The notes beneath the pieces were generated by a model, which saw only the letters and a program-made list of their open reading frames with translations, ran no database searches and had not been told where the DNA came from. From Plotosus lineatus (lineage: Eukaryota > Chordata > Actinopteri > Siluriformes > Plotosidae): a stretch of DNA of 64,000 bases. This document shows positions 22,632 through 33,512 of the stretch, in pieces. The stretch covers positions 53,048,501 through 53,112,500 of the forward strand of contig CM045731.1 of assembly GCA_024760905.1 (NCBI GenBank), given 5' to 3'. Both the position numbers and the translations under genes were made by a program. Within the stretch, counting starts at the first letter, position 1; every line of letters starts with the position of its first letter.

Positions 22632-22990
22632 TCATCATCATCATCATCATCATTATCATCATCATCATCATCATCATCAGCTTAATCCTGGGTTGGGTCA
22701 CAATAGCCTAAGCAGTGAAGTTCAAACGTCCCTCTCCCCAGCCACTTCCTCCAACTCTTCTAAGGGGGAAAACAAGGTGCTGCCAGACCAGCTGAGATAC
22801 TGAGTTCCTTCAGCATATTCTGGGTTGAACCTTGGGTCTTTTCCCAGTTGGACATACCTGAAACACCACACCAGGGAGGTTTCCAAGACGCATTCTAATC
22901 AGACGTACAAGCTACTTCAGCTAGAACAGAGGAGCAAAGGTTCTACTCCGAGTTCCACCTGGATGGCCAAGCTCCTCACCCTATCTCTGA
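22632..22990 (-). mobile_element. LINE 3'-end fragment with ATG-repeat tail
   Basis: On the minus strand it reads '...gagcttggccatccaggtgg', 'tggaggaagtggctgggg', 'aacccaggattaagctg', then (ATG)n, seen here as (ATC)n at 22632-22679. This is the 3' end I associate with the widespread fish APE LINE whose RT is at 39150-40190, but the link is from memory of that family rather than overlap in this window. Confidence 0.55.
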
Positions 22991-23269
22991 AGAAGATTCC
23001 CACCACCTTGAGAAGGAAGCTTATTTCAGCTGTTTGTATCTACAGTCGTGTTCTTTTATTCACTAAGTTTATGATTAGTGATCTCGTTTTGGGCTGGAAC
23101 GAAGACTGAATGGTAAATTGAGCGCTTTACCTTCCGGTTCAGCTCCCGTTTCACAATAACAGAACAGTACAAGCTCTGCTGTACATCAGAGGCGGCACTA
23201 ATCCACCTGTTGATCTCCCGCTCCATCCTGCCGTCAGTCAAGTTTAAAAACTCATCAGTTGATCCAAAT

Positions 23270-23450
23270 TAAATTCACATGTGGTGGTGTAGTGATTTGC
23301 AGGTCAAGAGTTCGAATCCTGGTCTCATCAAGCTTTGTGGAGTTTGCATATTCATGAGTTTCCTCCTGGTACTTCCGTTTACTCCCACAGTCAAAAGATA
23401 TGCAAATTAGTCTAACTGGTTGATCCAATTCACTACTCGGTGCAACATTC
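23270..23450 (+). repeat. Family C fragment
   Basis: A head with 'catgtggtggtgtagtgatt', box B 'agagttcgaatcctggtctc', the centre 'tgtggagtttgcatattcat' and 'gcaaattagtctaactggtt'. The 3' half is absent. Confidence 0.7.
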
Positions 23451-23580
23451 ATCAGGTTCATTCAAATAGTCTCTGAACAGTCACCATGTTAGCCTCAACT
23501 CACCTGTGCTCGCATGCAAAGTTTACATAGATCACCTCACCAAGCCTGTGATTTAAACCCATCACTTCTGGCAACCAATT

Positions 23581-23929
23581 AGGGGGCAGTGGTGGTCTAG
23601 TGGTATAGGGTGCTGGATCGCTGATCCAAAGGTTGGGGGTTCAAGTCCCACTCTCCACAAGGTTGTCACTCCCCCCCCCAGTGCAGCTAACTGGGTTATC
23701 AAAGGCGGGCCATGTCTCTCACGGTCTATGGTGAGAGGCATGTAAAAGAACCATTGCTGACTTTCGTAAAGAGTAGCTGCAAAGTCGTCAGCGTGTTTCT
23801 GTCCCTTGCTAAAAAGGGTTGTGACAGGAAGGGCATCCGACGTAAAAAACCTCTGCCAAATCAAACGTGCGAATCAGATGATTCGCTGTGGCAACTCCCG
23901 AGTAAAAGGGAAAAAGCCGAAAGGAAGAC
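23581..23929 (+). repeat. SINE type A, full length, with perfect TSD
   Basis: The head 'gggcagtggtggtctagtgg' gives box A and 'gttgggggttcaagtccc' gives box B. The shared body follows. Next comes 'gggttgtgacaggaagggca', which resembles the RTE 5' region, and then 'gattcgctgtggcaactccc' plus 'gggaaaaagccgaaaggaag', which is the RTE 3' terminus. GCAACCAATT at 23571-23580 and 23930-23939 is an exact target-site duplication, so these are true insertion boundaries. Transcription would be by RNA polymerase III from the internal boxes. Mobilisation by the RTE machinery is inferred from the tail. Confidence 0.9.
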
Positions 23930-23999
23930 GCAACCAATTCTCCAATCAATCGCAAGCTCATTGAGATACAATTTATAGTGTTAGTAAACTGAGGATGGG

Positions 24000-24250
24000 G
24001 TTTCACGGTGGCGTGGTGGTGAGCAAACCCTCTTCACAGCAAGAAGGTCCCACGCATTTCTGAGTGGACTTCCCTGTGCTTGTGTGGGTTCCCTCTGGTT
24101 CCTCTGGGTTTCCTCCGACAGTCCAAACATATACACATTTCACTAATTGCCTTCATGTGAGTGTGTTGGAATAGTGATGGTCTGGTGAGCTGTTCAGGGT
24201 GTACTCTTCCTTCGCTCAGAGTTGGCCGAGACAGACTCTAACACATTATA
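24000..24250 (+). repeat. Family C copy
   Basis: The head 'cacggtggcgtggtggtgag' and 'tcttcacagcaagaaggtcc' are followed by a shortened centre and 'gtctggtgagctgttcaggg'. Box B is lost. Confidence 0.75.
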
Positions 24251-25704
24251 TCATCCTGTTACTGACTTCCTGAGAACAGTACATTCATATGAACAACATT
24301 TTTTTTTTCTTTAGAACCTATTGATAACACTAAATATGAACACAGCTATTACCTAACAAAGTAAAAAAAAAAAGGTCAGGCTTCTTTCAAAAGCAAGAAA
24401 TAGTCTTGTTCTTTTTTCTGTTACGCCTGATCAGAGCTGTGTGGGTGTGTCAAAGGACAAAAAAGGAGCAGATTGTCAGTGTCTCCATGGCAACAAAACA
24501 AGCCCCGCATTTCTTATAAAACTTGTTTTACGTATTTCAAAAGCAAATAAATAGAGATTATTTCTTCTTGATATCCATAACTGGTTGTCAGAAAATTAGG
24601 GGCGTGGCTAATCACATCCTGTCCTGTAAGGTAAGCTAAGATTGCAGTTCGTGTGTGATTAAAAAGTTACACTGATTAGCAGAGGATCAGATTACATGCC
24701 TCATGACTGTGTGACACCAAGCACTGATGTCAATGGAGGCAGCTCCATGAGCCGTGACTAAGCCTTTATGGCGTGTTAGTGTCCTGCCAGGCATGCAGAT
24801 GACCTGATTTACCAGACAAACACTTTGTTACTCTCTCACCATGTTTAGGAGAAATCCTAAGCATCCTTCAACACATCGAATTTCCCTTGAATGGATCATC
24901 TCCGAGCAGCTCTGTATTTTAAACAATGAAATTAGCCTACCACAGATAAAGCGACTATGGAGAGACAGTGAGATGAGATCAGATGAGGATATATTAAGCC
25001 TTTGATGTACTCAGTAGTATCAGTAGTAAAGCATAGTGAAACAGAGACATGTGTGTGGGATGGGTTGGCTGAGATAATCAGTTCCCATTAGGACTGAAAT
25101 GATCTTCAGGACGTCCTGGGTGACTCCGTCAGAGTAATAAATCAAAGGGAGCTGGTTCATAAGGGTCAAGAGTGTCTGTTCTCTGTGGCTTTGAAGCACA
25201 TACTTCTCAATAGTGAACCCTCAGCACCTTCTTCATCCTTCATATTTTTTCCAGTGGATTGGTGACTAACGAGTACCGTACTCTCCTGTCATCTTTATTA
25301 ACCTGTAACATCAGCCAAGCATTCACGGGTGAACTATGTAGGGGTTAGGACATCCTGATCTCAAAAACTTGATGATGTAATAGAGCAAAAGATGATCCTA
25401 CTTAATTATTGATGCATCAGATATGAAACAATTACATACCATCATAGTTATTGAGACTATAACAGTATTTAGATTGACTCTAGATGATGGGAAGGTGTTG
25501 ATTAATTAGAAGTGCTTTCATTTCCAAGGTTTCTATTAATGCACCCATTCGAACGCATTAATGTTGTCATGGTAATAGCTCATTCACAGTAGTGGCTAAG
25601 CTCTACATGGTCAGATGTTTTATTTTTTAGTACATCATGAGGACGGCTAGTGAGATAATGATAGTTTATAGCTGCACGAACAGGAAATAATTGGTTTAGG
25701 GTTG
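24251..25704. other. Intergenic stretch free of recognised repeats
   Basis: About 1.45 kb without the local repeat families and without a convincing reading frame. It includes an X-box-like palindrome at 24481. Its repeat-poor state beside dense repeats makes it a candidate conserved noncoding region. Confidence 0.4.
24481..24494. promoter_or_regulatory. X-box-like RFX palindrome
   Basis: GTCTCCATGGCAAC closely matches the palindromic RFX consensus GTTGCCATGGCAAC. Confidence 0.4.
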
Positions 25705-25905
25705 GTCCACGGTGGCACAGTGGTGCAGTGGTTTGTATTGTTGCCCTCACAGCAAGAAGGTTCTTGTTTCCGAACCTCAGGTTGACTGTGGCCCTTCTAT
25801 ATAGACACTGCCTTTTCTCCCCATCATTGCATAAACCTCATGCTTCCTCAGGGTACTCTGGATTCCTCCCACAATCCAGAAACATGCATATTAGACCAAC
25901 TGCCA
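25705..25905 (+). repeat. Family C copy, interrupted at its 3' end by RTE
   Basis: The head 'gtccacggtggcacagtggt' to 'cctcccacaatccagaaaca' and 'ttagaccaactg' is present. It stops where the inverted RTE tail begins. Confidence 0.75.
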
Positions 25906-27718
25906 ATACTCTTCTTCTTCTTTTCCTTTCGGCTGTTCCCTTCAAGGGTCACCACAGCGAATCATCTGCCTCCTTCTCACTCCTCCTTCACCACGTCCAT
26001 GAATCGTCTCTTTGGTCTTCCTCTCGGCCTTCTGCCTGGTAGTTCCAACCTCAGCATCCTACTACCAATATACTCACTATCCCTCCTCTGTACATGTCTA
26101 AACCATCTCAATCTAGCCTCTCTGACTTTGTCTCCAAAATGTCTTACATGTGCTGTCCCTCTGATGTGCTCATTTCTGATCCTAGCCATCCTCGTTACTC
26201 CCAAAGAGAACCTCAACATTTTCATCTCTGCTACCTCCAGCTCTGCCTCCTATATTTTGCCCCAGGGCCACTGTTTCTAAACCATGCAACATCCTTAACA
26301 CCGTCTTGTACACTTTTCCTTTCATCCTTGCCGATACCTTCCTATCACACATTGCACCAGACACTTTTCTCCAACCATTCCAACCTGCCTGCACACGCTT
26401 CTTCACCTCTTTTCCACACTCTTCATTGCTCTGGATTGTTGAGCCTAAGTACTTAAAATACTCCACCTTCCTTATCTCTGCTCTCACTGCAGATCACAAT
26501 GTCATCTGCAAACATCATAGTCCACGGGGAATCTTGTCTAACCTCGTCTGTCAGCCTGTCCATCACCATAGCAAACAAGAATTGGCTCAGAGCTGATCCT
26601 TGATGCAGTCCCACCTCCACCTTGAACTCTTCTGTCACACTGACAGCACACCTCACCACTGTCTTACATCTCTCATACATGTCCTGCACCACTCTGACAT
26701 ACTTCTCTGCCACTCCACACTTCCTCATGCAATACCACAGTTCCTCTCTCAGCACCCTGTCATACGCTTTCTCCAGATCCACAAAGGCACAATGCAGCTC
26801 GGTCTGACCTTCTCTATTAACATCCTCAAGGCAAACACTGCATCTGTGGTGCTCTTTCTTGGCATGAAACCAAACTGTTGTTCACAAATGCTGACCTCTG
26901 CCCTTAGTCTAGCTTCCACTATTCTTTCCCATAACTTAATCGTATGGCTCATCAACTTTATCCCTCTGTAATTGCCAAAACTCTGCACGTCTCCCTTGTT
27001 CTTCAAAATGGGCACCATCACACTTCTATGCCATTCCTCTGACATCCTCTCACTCTCTGAGACCTTGTTGAATGTTCTTGTCAGGAAATCTACTGCTACC
27101 TCTCCTGGACACTTCCATACCTCCACCGGTATGTCATCAGGACCAACTGCCTTTCCACTCTTCATCCTTTTCAATGCCCTCCTCACTTCACCCTTACTAA
27201 TCTTTGCTACTTCTTGGTCCTTAACAGTCACCTCTTCTACTCTTTTTTCTCTCATTTTCCTCATTCATCAGCTCTTCAAAGTGCTCTTTCCATCTTCCCA
27301 GCACACTTCTGTCATCAGTCAATATATTTCTTTCTCTGTCGTTAATCACTCTAAAATGCTGTGCCAACCTGTATAAATCATTTTATTCCTCTTTACTTTC
27401 CAACCGAGCATACAAGTCATCATACGCCCTCTGTTTGGCCTTTGACACCGCTACCTTCGCCTTATGCTGTGTCTCCCTGTACTCCTGTTTGCTCTCTTCA
27501 GTCCTCTCTATGTCCCACTTCTTATTAGCTAACCTCTTCCTTTGTACACACTGCTGCACTTACTCATTCCACCACTAAGTCTCCTTATCTCCTCTCCTTC
27601 CAGATGACACACCAAGTATTCTCCTACCTGTCTCCCTGATCACATTAGCTATAGTTGTCCAGTCATCTGGAATATCTTCCTGACCACCCAAAGCCGTTTT
27701 CAACTCCTCCTTGAAGAC
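25906..27718 (-). mobile_element. RTE-like LINE, 5'-truncated (left arm of inverted pair)
   Basis: The AAG-type tail is at the left edge ('cttcttcttttcctttcggc' is its complement). The minus strand reads leftwards from a point in the endonuclease-RT linker (VVFKEELKTALGGQED) through RRALKRMKSGKAVGPDDIPV, CGVAEKYVRVVQDMYERC and FADDIVICSESRD to GWNGWRKVSGAM. It is broken by frameshifts near 26490 and 26760 and by stops. It abuts another RTE copy head to head. Confidence 0.85.
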
Positions 27719-29870
27719 AACACAAGTGGTGGGTGAGAGTGTTGCCAAACAGCATAGGATGGTGGTGTGCAGGATGACACCGATGGTGAGAAAGGTGAAA
27801 AAGGCAAAGGCAGAGCAGAAGACAAAGTGGTGGAAGCTGAAAAAGGAAGAGTGTCGTGTTGTCTTCAAGGAGGAGTTGAAACAGGCTTTGGGTAGTCAGA
27901 AAGTGCTTCCAGAGGACTGGACAAACACAGCCAATGTGATCAGGGAGACTGGTAGGAGAGTACTTGGTGTGTCCTCTGGAAGGAAAGTAGATAAGGAAAC
28001 TTGGTGGTGGAATGAGGAAGTGCAGGAGTGTGTACAAAAGAAGAGGTTAGCCAAGAAGAAGTGGGACATTGAGAGGACCGAAGAGAGTAAATAGGAGTAC
28101 AGGGAGACACAGCGTAAGGCGAAGGTAGCAGTGTCAAAGGCCAAACAGAGGGCGTATGATGACTTGTATGATAGGTTGAACAGTAAGGAGGGAGAAAATG
28201 ATCTATACAGGTTAGCACAGCAGAGAAATAGAGATGGGAAAGACGTGCAGAGAGTTAGAGTGATAAAGGACAAAGAGGGAAATGTATTGACTGATGACAG
28301 AAGTGTGCTGGGAAGATGGAAAGAGTACTTTGAAGAGCTGATGAATGAGGAAAATGAGAGAGAAAAAAGAGTAGAAGGGGTGACCGTTGAGGAGCAGGAA
28401 GTAGCAAAGATTAGTAAGGGAGAAGTGAGGAGGGCATTAAAGAGGATGAAGAGTGGAAAGGCAGTTGGCCCTGATGACATACCAGTTGAGGTATGGAAGT
28501 GTCTAGGGGAGGTAGCAGTAGATTTTCTGACAAGAATATTCAACAAGGTCTTAGAAAGTGAACAGATGTCCGAGGAATGGAGGAAAAGTGTGCTTGTGCC
28601 CATTTTTAAGAACAAGGGAGATGTACAGAGTTGTGGCAACTACAGAGGGATAAAGTTGATGAGCCATACAATGAAGCTATGGGAAAGAATAGTGGAAGCA
28701 AGACTAAGGGCAGAGGTCAGCATTTGTGAACAACAGTTTGGTTTCATGCCAAGAAAGAGCACCACAGATGCAGTGTTTGCTTTGAGGATGTTAATAGAGA
28801 AGTACAGAGAAGGTCAGAAGGAGCTGCATTGTGCCTTTGTGGATCTGGAGAAAGCATATGACAGGGTGCCGAGAGAAGAACTGTGGTATTGTATGAGGAA
28901 GTCTGGAGTGACAGAGAAGTATGTTAGAGTGGTGCAGGACATGTACGAGAGATGTAAGACAGTGGTGAGGTGTGCTGTCGGTCTGACAGAAGAGTTCAAG
29001 GTGGAGGTGGGACTGCATCAAGGGTCAGCTCTGAGCCCCTTCTTGTTTTCTATGGTGATGGACAGGCTAACAGACGAGGTTAGACAAGAATCTCCATGGA
29101 CTATGATGTTTGCAGATGACATAGTGATCTGTAGTGAGAGCAGAGACCAAGTGGAGGAAAATCTAGAGAGGTGGAGGTATGCCCTGGAAAGGAGGGGATT
29201 GAAGGTTAGTCTTAGTAAGACAGAATACATGTGTGTGAACGACAAGGACCCAAGAGGAACTTTGAGGTTACAGGGGCAGAGATAAAGAAGGTGGAGGATT
29301 TTAAGTACTTAGGCCCAACAATCCAGAGCAATGGAGAGTGTGGAAAACAGGTGAAGAAGCGCGTGCAGGCAGGTTGGAATGGATGGAGAAAAGTGTCCGG
29401 TGTGATGTGTGATAGGAGAGTATCGGAAAGAATGAAGGGAAAAGTGTACAAGACGATGATGAGGCCAGCAATGTTGTATGGTTTAGAGACAGTGGCCCTG
29501 GGGAAAAGACAGGAGTCAGAGTTGGAGGTAGCAGAGATGAAAATGTTGAGGTTCTCTTTGGGAGTAACAAGGATGGATAGGATCAGAAATGAGTACATCA
29601 GAGGGACAGCACATGTTAGATGTTTTGGAGACAAAGTCAGAGAGGCTAGATTGAGATGGTTTGTACAGAGGAGGGATAGTGAGTATATTGGTCATAGGAT
29701 GCTGAGGTTGGAACTACCAGGCAAAAGGCCCAGAGGAAGACCAAAGAGAAGATTTATGGATGCGGTGAAGGCGGACATGAAGGTCATTGGAGTAAGAGTA
29801 GAAGATAGGGAGAGATGGAGGCAGATCATTTGCTGTGGCAACCCCTGAAGGGAACAGCCGAAAGGAAAAG
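27719..29870 (+). mobile_element. RTE-like LINE, 5'-truncated (right arm), best-preserved RT
   Basis: It starts in the linker region ('gtggtgggtgagagtgttgc'). After a TAG at about 28091, a 384-codon frame (28131-29285) covers most of the RT: EVRRALKRMKSGKAVGPDD, QQFGFMPRKSTTDAVFALRM, FVDLEKAYDRVPREEL (motif A), HQGSALSPFLFSMVMDRL (B), FADDIVICSES (C) and ERRGLKVSLSKTEYM (D). A frameshift near 29280 leads into 29231-29848 (VKKRVQAGWNGWRKVSGVM, PRGRPKRRFMDAVKADMKV) and the 3' terminus 'gaacagccgaaaggaaaaga'. It has no 5' or endonuclease part and cannot be autonomous. Confidence 0.88.
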
Positions 29871-29884
29871 AAGACTTGTGTTTG

Positions 29885-30218
29885 AACTCCGTGATGAACA
29901 ATGGGTCCAAGGCACACGAAAAGTATCATGAGAATTATGGAGATGCAGCTCCATAATAGCCAATGGGAGGGAGTTGCATCTCCATGATGAACAATGGGTC
30001 AAAGGCACATGAAAAGCATCATGGGTATTATGGAGATGCAGCTTCATAATAGACGATGGGAGGCCAGCGGGCAGGGTGTTGGGAGATAGCCAATGGGAGA
30101 GCAACTTGCACATTGTTGTAATTTTTTGGGATCCAGAGACGGAAATTTTCAGTAAATGCGTTTCATAACTTGGATTTTTCATTTGATTGGTCTTTCGTAA
30201 GGTGAGGTACCACAGTAT
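29885..30218 (-). mobile_element. Truncated Tigger-like element related to 871-1518
   Basis: It shares 'agccaatgggagg', 'ggccagcgg', 'gttgggagatagccaatggg' and the terminal 'cgtaaggtgaggtaccac' with 871-1518, in the same plus orientation of blocks. The 5' end is lost at the RTE junction. The block 'gcatcatgggtattatggag' is duplicated. Strand is nominal. Confidence 0.7.
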
Positions 30219-30409
30219 ATATTTATTTATTTTATTTATTTATTTTTGCCCCTTCAAAACAGAATAAATTTAGAATTCTGTAGTCACTTACCTTGCTGAT
30301 GGGCCGGCTTCCTCATCAATAATAATTCCTACATGTTTGCCTTTAAGATGCTCCCACGTCACTGTAGTGCTCCCGTGCCAAAAGCCTGCATTCAATACAT
30401 TTTTGGGGA

Positions 30410-30737
30410 CTTCTTCTTTTCCTTTCAGCTTTTTCCCTTTTTCAGGGGTCGCCACAACAAATCATCTGATTCGCATGTTTGATTTGGCATAGGTTTTTAC
30501 ATCGGATGCCCTTCCTGACACAACCTTTAGCAAGGGACATAAACACGCTGACGGCTATGCCACTACTCTTTACAAAAGTTTTTTACATGCCTCTCACCAT
30601 AGACACTGAGAGAAATGGCCGGCCTTAGTTTGGTGCATTGGGGGGGGACAGTAACAACCTTGTGCAAAGTGGGACTCAAACCTCAAACCTTAGGATCAGC
30701 AATCCAGCTCCCTTTACCACCAGGCCACCACTGCCCT
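30410..30737 (-). repeat. SINE type A, older copy
   Basis: The complement shows the RTE-type tail at the left ('cttttcctttcagctttttc', 'ttcaggggtcgccacaacaa'), the RTE-5'-like segment ('catcggatgcccttcctgac'), the shared body and the head ('accaccaggccaccactgcc') at the right. The flanks 'catttttgggga' and 'cattttcggga' look like a decayed target duplication. Confidence 0.8.
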
Positions 30738-31039
30738 AAACCCATTTTCGGGAACTATGTAGATTAAAATGCTCCGAAACTTTTGAAGATTTCGGGCGAA
30801 CATTTTTCCATCCCAGTGCCACTGGCAGTCGACTGAGCCATGTTTTGTAATGTTTATGAAGATGAAAAAAATGTGAGGAATGGCACTTGTCTGTAGTGGC
30901 TGACTTACGCAATATTGTGAGACTTACCGATAACGAGATTTGTTGCCAACACTTTTAATAATTTATTTTTAACGATTCGTTGTTGCAGCACTCCCGTTTA
31001 CATGTAATATGCATAACCTTTTGGTTTATCTTTATCATC

Positions 31040-31136
31040 ATCATTATCTGCTGAACTGCTTAATCTTACTGGGGTTACGGGGATGCTGGAACGTATCTCA
31101 CCCAATATTGGGCCAGCACTCTGACACACACACAAA

Positions 31137-31187
<51 letters not shown>

Positions 31188-31415
31188 ACACACACCTCAG
31201 GGTGATTTGGAACAGTCAACTAACCTAATGTACATGTCCTCGGACATGACTGCCTGGAAGAAAACAGAGTACCCAGAGGAAACCCACATAAGCACAGGGA
31301 GAACATGCAAACTCCACACAAAAATGTCCTCTCTGAGCTCAGCCCGGAACTCGAACCCAGAAGCTTCTTTCTGTGAGGTAGAAATGCTAAGGACTGCACC
31401 ACGGCATCATCCCCC
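31040..31415 (-). repeat. Family C copy containing a (CA)n run
   Basis: Complementary tail, centre ('cctaatgtacatgtcctcgg', 'aacatgcaaactccacacaa') and box B ('ggaactcgaacccagaagct') are in order. A CA microsatellite at 31124-31195 has expanded in the middle. Confidence 0.75.
31124..31195. repeat. (CA)n microsatellite
   Basis: A near-continuous CA run with minor AAAC and CATA interruptions. Confidence 0.9.
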
Positions 31416-31419
31416 TTTG

Positions 31420-32230
31420 GCGAATGATAATAATTTAATATAAATAGCGCTTCTTGGTATTTATGGTACTTTTGTCACTATGATACAAAACTCATCACCA
31501 TCTTTATGTAGTCACTGATTAGTAGTAATGAATAATTAGTACTTACTGTAAGCTATTACATCACATTTCCTGATATAATCAGGACATGTGCGACTATTTT
31601 AACGCCGCGCTTTGCCATGGTAATCAGGAACAATGTGTGCTGTGTTAACTTTCAAAAATGCAATGTGCTTTGGTGAGAGATTTCCGTTGCTATGGAAACT
31701 GGCAGCGTTATATCGAACTGAGTATCGCTCCAAACCCCTCGATCATCTTTGCTCACAAGCCTTTAAACAGTTTATTATTGTGGAGCCAGTGAAACTGACT
31801 GTGTTGACCTACGTTCTGGCTTGCAGACAAGCAGCCAAGTCTCCTTCGAAGCTGACAGTGAGCTGTGATTCATCACATGTAATCATTGATGATGGAGTGG
31901 ACATGGTGGTCTGGATCTCTCAGTCACACTCTGGAATTTAATTACTGTCCTTTTTACAATGTTTTTGGGTGATCCTTGATAAACAGCACGAATATAGACA
32001 AGGTTTATTGGATGAGTAAGGAGTAAAACGCTTTCGGGGTCTTATTCTCAGAAAATAATTATGCAGTGGTGTAATGATGCACAACAGAGAGCTATGCTTA
32101 GAACCTTGAAGTCTCCTTCAATAAGAGACCGTCATGTCTCAAACTACTTTTATTATTTTATTTCTCAATCATCACAAAATTCTGTCAATGCTAACCATAT
32201 TTTAACAGTTAAAACCAACACATCATGCTT
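31420..32230. other. Intergenic stretch with an unexplained 102-codon frame
   Basis: There is no local repeat family. The frame 31633-31941 (+) begins MCAVLTFKNAMCFGERFP. It has no recognisable domain and no clear splice or promoter context, so a real gene is not claimed. Two X-box-like palindromes lie at 31612-31625 and 31686-31699. Confidence 0.35.
31686..31699. promoter_or_regulatory. X-box-like RFX palindrome
   Basis: GTTGCTATGGAAAC fits the RFX X-box consensus. A second, weaker palindrome (TTGCCATGGTAAT) lies 60-75 bp upstream. Confidence 0.4.
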
Positions 32231-32231
32231 T

Positions 32232-32930
32232 TATGAGCAGTGGTGACCTAGTGATATAGGGCGCTGGATCACTGATCCTTAGGTTAGGGGTTCGAGTTCC
32301 ACTCTCCACAAGGTTGTCACTGTCCTCCAGTGCAGCTAACTGGGATATCAAAGGCCGGCCATGTCTCTCACTGTCTATAGTGAGAGGCATGTAAAAGAAC
32401 CATTGCTGACTTTCGACAAGAGTATACTGCAAAGCCGTCAGCGTGTTTCCACCCTGTGATGGGATCAGGAATGAGTACATCAGAGGGACAGCACATGTTA
32501 GAGGTTTTGGAGACAAAGTCAGATTGAGATGGTTTGGACATGTACAGAGGAGGGATAGTGAGTATATTGGTAGTAGTATGCTGAGGTTGGAACCGCTATA
32601 CTTTATCTCTCACCTCACAACAAGAAGCTCCAGGGTTTGAGTCCTGGGCGTGAAAATGGCATTTCTGTTTAGAGTTTGCATGTTCTCTCCATGCTTGCAT
32701 GGGTTTTGTTCAGGTACATCAGTTTCCTCTAACAGTCAAAAGACATGACCATTAGGCTAACTGGCTGTTCCAGGTTGATATTGGGTATGAGTGTGAATGG
32801 TTGTGTGTTGCCATGTAACAATCTGGTTAGCTGTTCAGGGTGTACCCCTCCTTTACCAAGAGTCAGCTGAGATAGCCACCAGCCTCCCTGTAACCTTAGA
32901 GGATTAAGTAGTCTGGCATATGAGTGAGTG
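32232..32930 (+). mobile_element. Three-part chimera: SINE head, internal RTE piece, family C
   Basis: 32232-32461 is the SINE A/B head and body. 32462-32595 is internal RTE sequence near the ORF 3' end (frame SKHIRGTAHV-like: 'gggacagcacatgttagagg', 'gagggatagtgagtatattg') without the RTE tail. 32600-32930 is a family C copy lacking its first bases. No target duplication was found at the inner joints. Confidence 0.75.
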
Positions 32931-32999
32931 AGATAATGAACAGGATATTTAAACAACTGATCGGTTGAAAGCATGGTGAAGAATTGTATTTTTAAATCA

Positions 33000-33425
33000 T
33001 ATATCGCGCTTTTTTTTTTTTTTAATACACTTCAAATTAAAAAAGTAAGGAAATTAAGGGGGAACAGGGGAAAATGTTAAGGAAAATGCTGCAAAAACAA
33101 GGCCAATTATGCAAAAATAAAACCATAAACAAACACAAAACAAAAAACAACCTAAAACCCCCCATCAATACGAGTTACATTTTTGTGAGGTGCGCATCTG
33201 AGTGCGTGCACGCTCATCTGTACGCGCGTCTGTATGTGTTTGTATTTATATTTTATTTATATCTTATGCATTTATAACATTGAATATGTATTTTTTGATA
33301 TTATATACACATACAGTATACATGTACGTATACGTCAGTCGGGGGGGGGTATCCTACTTCGTGGAATTTGGTGGTCATGGGGGGATGTTGCGGAATTAAC
33401 CGCAGAACGTGAGGGATCCCTGTGT
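33000..33425 (+). mobile_element. Repeat family E copy
   Basis: It aligns in order with 14565-15005: the T-run, 'aaggaaattaagg', 'aacaaggccaattatgcaaa', 'cgtatacgtcagtcgggggg', 'gaattaaccgcagaacgtga' and 'gggatccctg'. Confidence 0.75.
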
Positions 33426-33434
33426 GTGTGTGTG

Positions 33435-33510
<76 letters not shown>
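33419..33510. repeat. (TG)n(TA)n microsatellite
   Basis: About nine TG units followed by about 36 TA units, between a family E end and an RTE 5' start. Confidence 0.95.

Positions 33511-33512
<2 letters not shown>

Noticed and set aside
22632..22679. CRISPR-like or designed ATC array
   Set aside because: It is a plain trinucleotide repeat forming the tail of a LINE 3' end on the other strand, without spacers.
23588..23660. Possible functional tRNA gene at SINE heads
   Set aside because: Boxes A and B are present, but the sequence does not fold into a full cloverleaf by eye and it continues into a SINE body repeated many times.
25840..27376. Plus-strand frames of 100-146 codons over 25.8-27.4 kb
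   Set aside because: They are antisense shadows of the inverted RTE copy.
25906..29870. Twin-priming origin for the inverted RTE pair
   Set aside because: Both arms carry the same RT region, whereas twin priming splits one transcript into non-overlapping parts.
31633..31941. 102-codon open frame between the two genes
   Set aside because: No recognised domain, no splice or promoter context, and a length expected by chance over this much sequence. Left as unexplained rather than called a gene.
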